Positions 60,301 to 64,000 of a stretch of 64,000 nucleotides of DNA are shown piece by piece (positions within the stretch are counted from its first letter, which is position 1; every line of letters begins with the position of its first letter). This DNA comes from Schistocephalus solidus (Eukaryota > Platyhelminthes > Cestoda > Diphyllobothriidea > Diphyllobothriidae). Location of the stretch: positions 146,572-210,571 of the forward strand of contig WEDG01002570.1 in NCBI GenBank assembly GCA_017591395.1. The letters run 5' to 3'. The notes under the pieces were generated by a model. That model was not told where the DNA came from. It did not search any database and saw nothing but the letters and a program-made list of their open reading frames with translations. The translations under genes and the position numbers were made by a program.

Positions 60301-63300
60301 AGAGAACGTATCTTCGGCGACCCTACCTCAGAACCACTGATCCATGATGGCATTATGCAATCCGCTTCGCACAGCCACTCTACTTATTTTTTGCCCAAAG
60401 GGAACTTTGACTATAAAATTCCGTTTTTTCACGCTTCCGACATACGCCTCGTGACGGATTAGTGATAACAGATTTAAAGTGCAAACTTAGTGTTCCAACT
60501 ATCCGCATTATTTTAGCTTAGATTACGCTTGCATGGTCGCTTGTGACCTGACAGACAGGTTATCTGGTGGCAATTCCTATTATTAGAGTATGGAGCTATT
60601 CTGCTCTGAACCACCAGTTAAATCTGTGCATGTGTAGTTTAGTGTGAATAAATAGTCTACTCACCCCAGCACAGACTGACCTCACATGAGAGCTGTATGG
60701 ACTGTGCATGCGAACCCTTGTGTTCGGTCGCAGATACTGATCGGCGGTAGCACCGGCTGAAAAAGGCACGAATAAGCCCCAGCCAACTTTCTTGACCCCA
60801 TGTTCGTGTAAGTTGGTCAGCCGTTTGAGCCAGTAGTTCTGAAGCAAGCTTGCGGATGATGATTATGCTAACGATAACGACAAGGATAATTATTTTGATT
60901 TCATAAAACCATCATATTATATTAACTACCCGAGGACCCATAATAACCGAGTGGAAACAGATGAAGTTTGGTTGCAGCGAGTGGGAATACAAGTAAAGGT
61001 TAGCTTTTGATTGTGAGTTGTCGAATAAGAGTTAATGAGAACAGCCGGTCAAGACACAAATTATCGAAAAAAAAGTGATTTAACTTAACGTGGGTTATCT
61101 CTTTTCCAGAACTGTTTGGCCATTTCAGTTGTCTACAAAATCATGAATACGAAAGTCAATACTTTGATAAATATCCTATATCACTACGGCCTCGGCGCCT
61201 GTGCAAAAGCGGCACACGAGAGATGACGTCATTCTTTATGTCGTTCTCAGGAGGACGGGTAATAAGAAAAACGTCCTTATCTGGCATCTACCATTGCCAA
61301 ATTATATTTTTTATGAGTTCAAGCACCTGGCCTGAAATAAAGAGGTATTTTGTATATCTGCGTTCAATATGTGATTCTGATTATACCAAGAAGATGGGTG
61401 GTGTCCTCTCATGCGGCCTCATTAAAATTTATACCAGTGAAAATACCGTACTGGAAACAGCCTTCGCCTTTATCTGACAGAAGAACAAAAGTGCAAAATT
61501 GAATCATTTAATATAAAAAAGAGACAGTTTATTGAAAAAATGTAAAGAAAAATCGACAATTCCATCTGCTCAAGACTTCATGCATAAGATGCAGCTAGTA
61601 GAGTCTGTGTACACAATTTCAAGTGTTGATTTGAAAAAAACTATTATAACCAGCTGTGGAGATCTTTTCTACACAGGCAGTGTGCAATTAAAGCCAGCTC
61701 CGGTAGTAACAGTTTGTCGAGCCCAAGTATTGGGATTTAGTAAATGAAATAAAGTAATACATTTCTTATCTTAAATAATTTGCAGTATTTATTCATTTAT
61801 AGATAGGCCTATAAGTTTCTAAATCTAAAAGCAAATTTAATTGATTAGATGTAACGTTCCACCTTAATTAATACTAATTCACTCGTTAACAGTTAACATG
61901 TATTTCAAGTCTTTTAGTTTGAAGAGAATGTTTATTTGCCAATCTTGCGGTTTTCGCTATAGAATGACAACGGGCTTCAAAATAGTTGTTTATGTTTAGG
62001 ATGGCCGCATGCTTATCCAGCCATGGTCGGCTTCTATGTCCTATAAATAAGCCAAGCAAGTCGGTTTAAAACAACGCAAGCGTTGTCAGCTCACGGCTTA
62101 GATACAGATAATACGCATGCATTGACAGTCACGGATGAATATAAAGGAAATTCAAAAAACTTGCCTGAGCAAATTCACCTGTGCCATCCAGGGGATCCAC
62201 CCACACAACCACGTCTTCCAGAGCAGTCGACTCTAAAGCTGGAGGACACTGTTTAATGAGGACCTGGGAATCCATATCTTCAATGATATGAGATAACGGT
62301 TGATCCTTTCCCTGGAGATCTTCTTCTCCTAATAGAAACGAACGAAACTTCAAAAGACACAGTGGATGGCGGAAACGCAAGTTTTCATTTCCCGGGATAC
62401 GTGTGACGACCCGTTTGAAATTTCGGGAAAATGCACAATTATTATGAGACTGACTGTATTCGCAAAGCTTAAGAGCATGGGATTTGAGTAAAATTCGGAC
62501 GTAAGTGATTTCATGGGCTACTTAGAGGTCGCCCTTCCGAAGGGTGCTGTCAACAAATATTGCGACTTTAAAAATAAAATCAGTGGATCTGAAACCCGGA
62601 CATTCAAACGACGTTTGCAAAATGATATCGTGTAAGTGTTGAGAAAAATAGGAAAATATAGACTTCTATGTCTCCAACAAGGACTCAATTGACACTCGAT
62701 CAGGACGCAGGCAAACTTTCAAATAAGGTTATGCAGTATAACAATAATTGACCTTCTAGATTTGCATGATCCGGCGTTTAGTGTTTTCTATGTCCTACTT
62801 GATGATGAAGTCCCGGCTACCGTCAATTGCAAAGAAAAACAGAAGAGGAACAAACGCACGGCTCGCCATTAAATGACGTAATTAAAGGTACGTTATTGCT
62901 TACACAATGAAATTATCGTAAACTAGAAGTGTACATAATCTAAAATAAAGGTGGGCATGCTGAAAACTCCGAACTTGAGTTCACGCTCACTAGGCGACTC
63001 ACGAAGTCACTGGATAAACTAAGAAAGCGGCCGAATAGGCCTGATTAAATATCTACTGTCACCGCCGATTATTGCTAACAAGATCGGATTAAACTCCTAT
63101 CGTTTAGCACCACTTCCGGATTCATCCTTCCTCACACAGTTCAAGCCGGATGACAAGACGTTGTATGATAGTCAGATAAGAGAATGTTACGTTTTGTACA
63201 CTATTTTGCACAATAAAATGCTATTAAAAACTTAAAAGACTGCCGCGTTCAGTGAATTCGGTGGCGGAGTGCAGGGTTAACGAACTGAAAGCTGTAGGTG

Positions 63301-63749
63301 AGTGTGGCTGTTTCCGAATAGTGCCACATCGCAACTTTTCACTGTTTTTTCACAGTGACCGAATGGACGAAATCCGCTATTAATCCGACAAACCTATCGT
63401 GACTTTTCCCCAACGACTCACCGTCGCCTCGTTATAGAATTGTTACTATGGCTAGAAAATATCGGAGCATTTATGTGGCCAATAATTTCATTAAAGATCA
63501 AAAGTTCGATTACATTAAGGTAAAAAATATTCAATTATCACCGATTATGCATAGTCCAGGAAACTTATGAGAAAGCGACGAGACAATACAATGTTGGGCG
63601 CTGCGATCGGCTTGCGTTTGTAAGTCATTAACGCCTTTCTCGACTATTCCGAGCTTGCCTCCAGAGCAGACCTTTCGGATGATAGATGCAGCTTCCTTTG
63701 CTAGTGTAACTGAAGAGGCCATCAAACGCATTATCAGCGGAGACTCCAT
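54076..63749 (-). CDS. BPNT1: BPNT1-like 3'(2'),5'-bisphosphate nucleotidase (complete, 4 exons)
   Basis: Cytosolic Mg-dependent, Li-sensitive phosphatase of the inositol monophosphatase superfamily. It removes the 3'-phosphate of PAP, giving AMP, and so clears the by-product of sulfation. Exons 63749-63542, 62328-62165, 59369-59037 and 54375-54076 give 334 residues (vertebrate BPNT1 is ~308; the extra length is mainly a Gln/Pro-rich insert at about 161-176). Seen: LGIVEKGVNDLQTQADR (Asp42), the acidic pair Glu71-Glu72 after IIG (split by intron 1), WVDPLDGT (Asp114, Asp117, Thr119) and KRWDTCAPEALL (Asp268). It ends NTMGVLATP...YLSRIPTSV near residue 325. Phases match at each junction. Start: ATG 63749; a TTG six bases upstream is unlikely. 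The stop is at 54076-54078. Confidence 0.93.
54580..54990 (+). mobile_element. TIR element, one end (in BPNT1-like intron 3)
   Basis: Starts CACAGGATATTTTAGTAACG, then CGTCAGGATGCCGGC and TTGAACGAGCTTCTTTCC, and shares scattered blocks with 2240-2430 (AAATTACGTCTTC near 54780). No mirrored right end was found, so it is a partial copy. Confidence 0.5.
55240..56215 (+). mobile_element. Penelope-like element in BPNT1-like intron 3
   Basis: Opposite strand to the host gene. RT end near 55265-55310 (HPRPIYAE with a stop), a linker similar to the 6.7-kb and 41.2-kb copies (TTDDMTCSVINKAPF). The GIY-YIG remnant follows (YHILCLTCPCNRAVQNECI), then EFNLAASKISSHAGNK, RPSDGNSVNRCVDL and TAYRALRSHLH to a stop near 56119. 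The 3' UTR block (TATGGACTCCTACACGAGTT) ends at 56215. Heavily mutated. Confidence 0.75.
55789..56121 (+). pseudogene. Penelope GIY-YIG endonuclease fragment
   Basis: 110 open codons joining the degraded GIY core to the C-terminal TGREFNLAASKI, SVNRCVDLVTAYRALRSH blocks. The YIG Tyr-Ile-Gly is not conserved (CNRAVQNE), so it would be inactive. Confidence 0.7.
56446..56575 (+). repeat. Degenerate telomere-like TTAGGG repeats
   Basis: Contains CTAGGGTTAGGATTATGG, TTAGGGCTAGGATAGGGTTA and GGTTAGGGTTACGG. About a dozen variants of TTAGGG lie in the same strand sense, interrupted by other sequence. Flatworm telomeres are TTAGGG. It lies about 230 bases past the Penelope 3' end. Confidence 0.75.
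57340..57412 (-). mobile_element. tRNA-like SINE head
   Basis: The minus strand reads GTTGGCCGAGTGGTTAGCGC, a near-consensus A box of tRNA-Ser/Leu type, followed by GGGTCGGTAGATCGGCCCCG where the B box should be. No acceptor stem pairing is visible, so it is a SINE or relic and not a tRNA gene. Confidence 0.5.
57430..58135 (+). pseudogene. Possible LINE ORF1 remnant
   Basis: The frame at 57436-57840 is basic and starts with a coiled-coil-like stretch (KINNLEEEIEMKILLRSR). It continues in other frames to REKCIIIQGLPES near 58050-58090, which resembles the core box of CR1-type ORF1 proteins (KKNIVIFGLPES). A SINE tail then interrupts it at 58118. Confidence 0.4.
58118..58215 (-). mobile_element. 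SINE tail fragment
   Basis: CACCGATCGCTAACGGAACT, CACTCGTCCGGTTCTGCC and CCTGCCAGCAACCACACAGC match the family tail at 1240-1320. Confidence 0.65.
58216..58913. other. Unassigned intron sequence
   Basis: Two motif-free open frames, 58161-58388 minus (EHGPMTNPSKDKADLDVSFF) and 58584-58898 plus. Their composition is coding-like and they may be part of an unrecognised element. Confidence 0.35.
59037..59369 (-). CDS. BPNT1: BPNT1-like exon 3
   Basis: 333 nt, phase 0 on both sides, acceptor ACATCTAG, donor AAG then GTCAGC. It reads GLLEHVTVLIGVAVNG, PRLIWGLEGLGLFGIKPEPL and VIVTTRSH. Confidence 0.92.
59370..62164. other. BPNT1-like intron 2, nothing recognised
   Basis: 2,795 bases of intron. 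I see no exon, element boundary or RNA gene. It starts with a GC donor and ends with an ACATCTAG acceptor on the minus strand. Confidence 0.5.
62165..62328 (-). CDS. BPNT1: BPNT1-like exon 2
   Basis: 164 nt after acceptor TTTCTATTAG, starting with the rest of Gly70 and the Glu-Glu pair. It ends after GEFAQ. Contains the first IMPase signature WVDPLDGT. The donor is CAG then GCAAGT, a GC donor. Confidence 0.92.
62329..63541. other. BPNT1-like intron 1, nothing recognised
   Basis: 1,213 bases between donor GTGATA and acceptor TTTCTATTAG; AT-rich, no features seen. Confidence 0.5.
63542..63749 (-). CDS. BPNT1: BPNT1-like exon 1
   Basis: 208 nt from the ATG, ending one base into Gly70, donor GTGATA. 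Contains the N-terminal helix and DLQTQADR. Confidence 0.93.
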
Positions 63750-64000
63750 TCCCAAGCCTGCGAACCTTCGGGCTACTATTGAACGGAGTGTAAGTAAATA
63801 GCGCGGCGAAAAGTGAGCATAGTATAAGTTTGCTCAGAGCCTGGGATTCACCTCAGGAAGTAAAATTTGGACAATCCATCGTTGGAGCATGCAATGGACT
63901 CCCTGGCAATTTTTTCCTTTCAGTAACTTTTAAAACCATTTAAGTGCAAACTAAATACTCATTTTCTACAAAATACTGTACATGTATGTATATGTATATT

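Overview
The window is eukaryotic, intron-bearing and repeat-rich. The best guess for the host is a flatworm, probably a diphyllobothriid tapeworm of the Spirometra, Schistocephalus or Dibothriocephalus type. This rests on the mix of elements: a non-LTR retrotransposon with C-terminal zinc fingers, many decayed Penelope-like elements, CR1-type LINEs and a tRNA-derived SINE. It also rests on my recollection that such fingered reverse transcriptases are abundant in those worms. No single marker proves it.

Two cellular genes can be supported, both on the minus strand. At the left, three exons (3400-3616, 5570-5730, 5822-6009) encode the first 188 residues of an SLC66A2/PQLC1-like PQ-loop membrane protein. 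Its remaining exons lie beyond the left edge. At the right, four exons (54076-54375, 59037-59369, 62165-62328, 63542-63749) encode a complete 334-residue BPNT1-like 3'(2'),5'-bisphosphate nucleotidase (PAP phosphatase). Its second intron begins with a GC donor. Splice phases match at every junction I checked in both genes.

Nearly everything between is mobile DNA. Region 1-3400 holds a Penelope 3' end, a 430-bp CTT microsatellite, head-to-head SINE pairs and a TIR element. Region 6.3-7.0 kb is a Penelope remnant. I recognise nothing in 7-11 kb. Region 11.1-19.1 kb carries at least five CR1-type LINE remnants, and 23.2-25.7 kb another. Region 25.7-32.4 kb holds a minus-strand family I call ZF-LINE: 5' monomer, AP-endonuclease, RT, five zinc fingers, and a 3' UTR of tandem units. 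A plus-strand copy (42.5-49 kb) and a more diverged copy (49-52.5 kb) follow. Region 34.9-41.8 kb is a nest of SINEs, a perfect 44-bp hairpin element and three Penelope pieces, one with its 5' part inverted.

The most unusual structure is the ZF-LINE. It combines an endonuclease, an RT and five C-terminal fingers, and a ~370-bp monomer occurs on both sides of every body. Truncated bodies still abut the same point of that monomer. All copies seen are dead: frameshifts, stops, a deleted endonuclease core, and mutated FADD catalytic residues in two of three copies.
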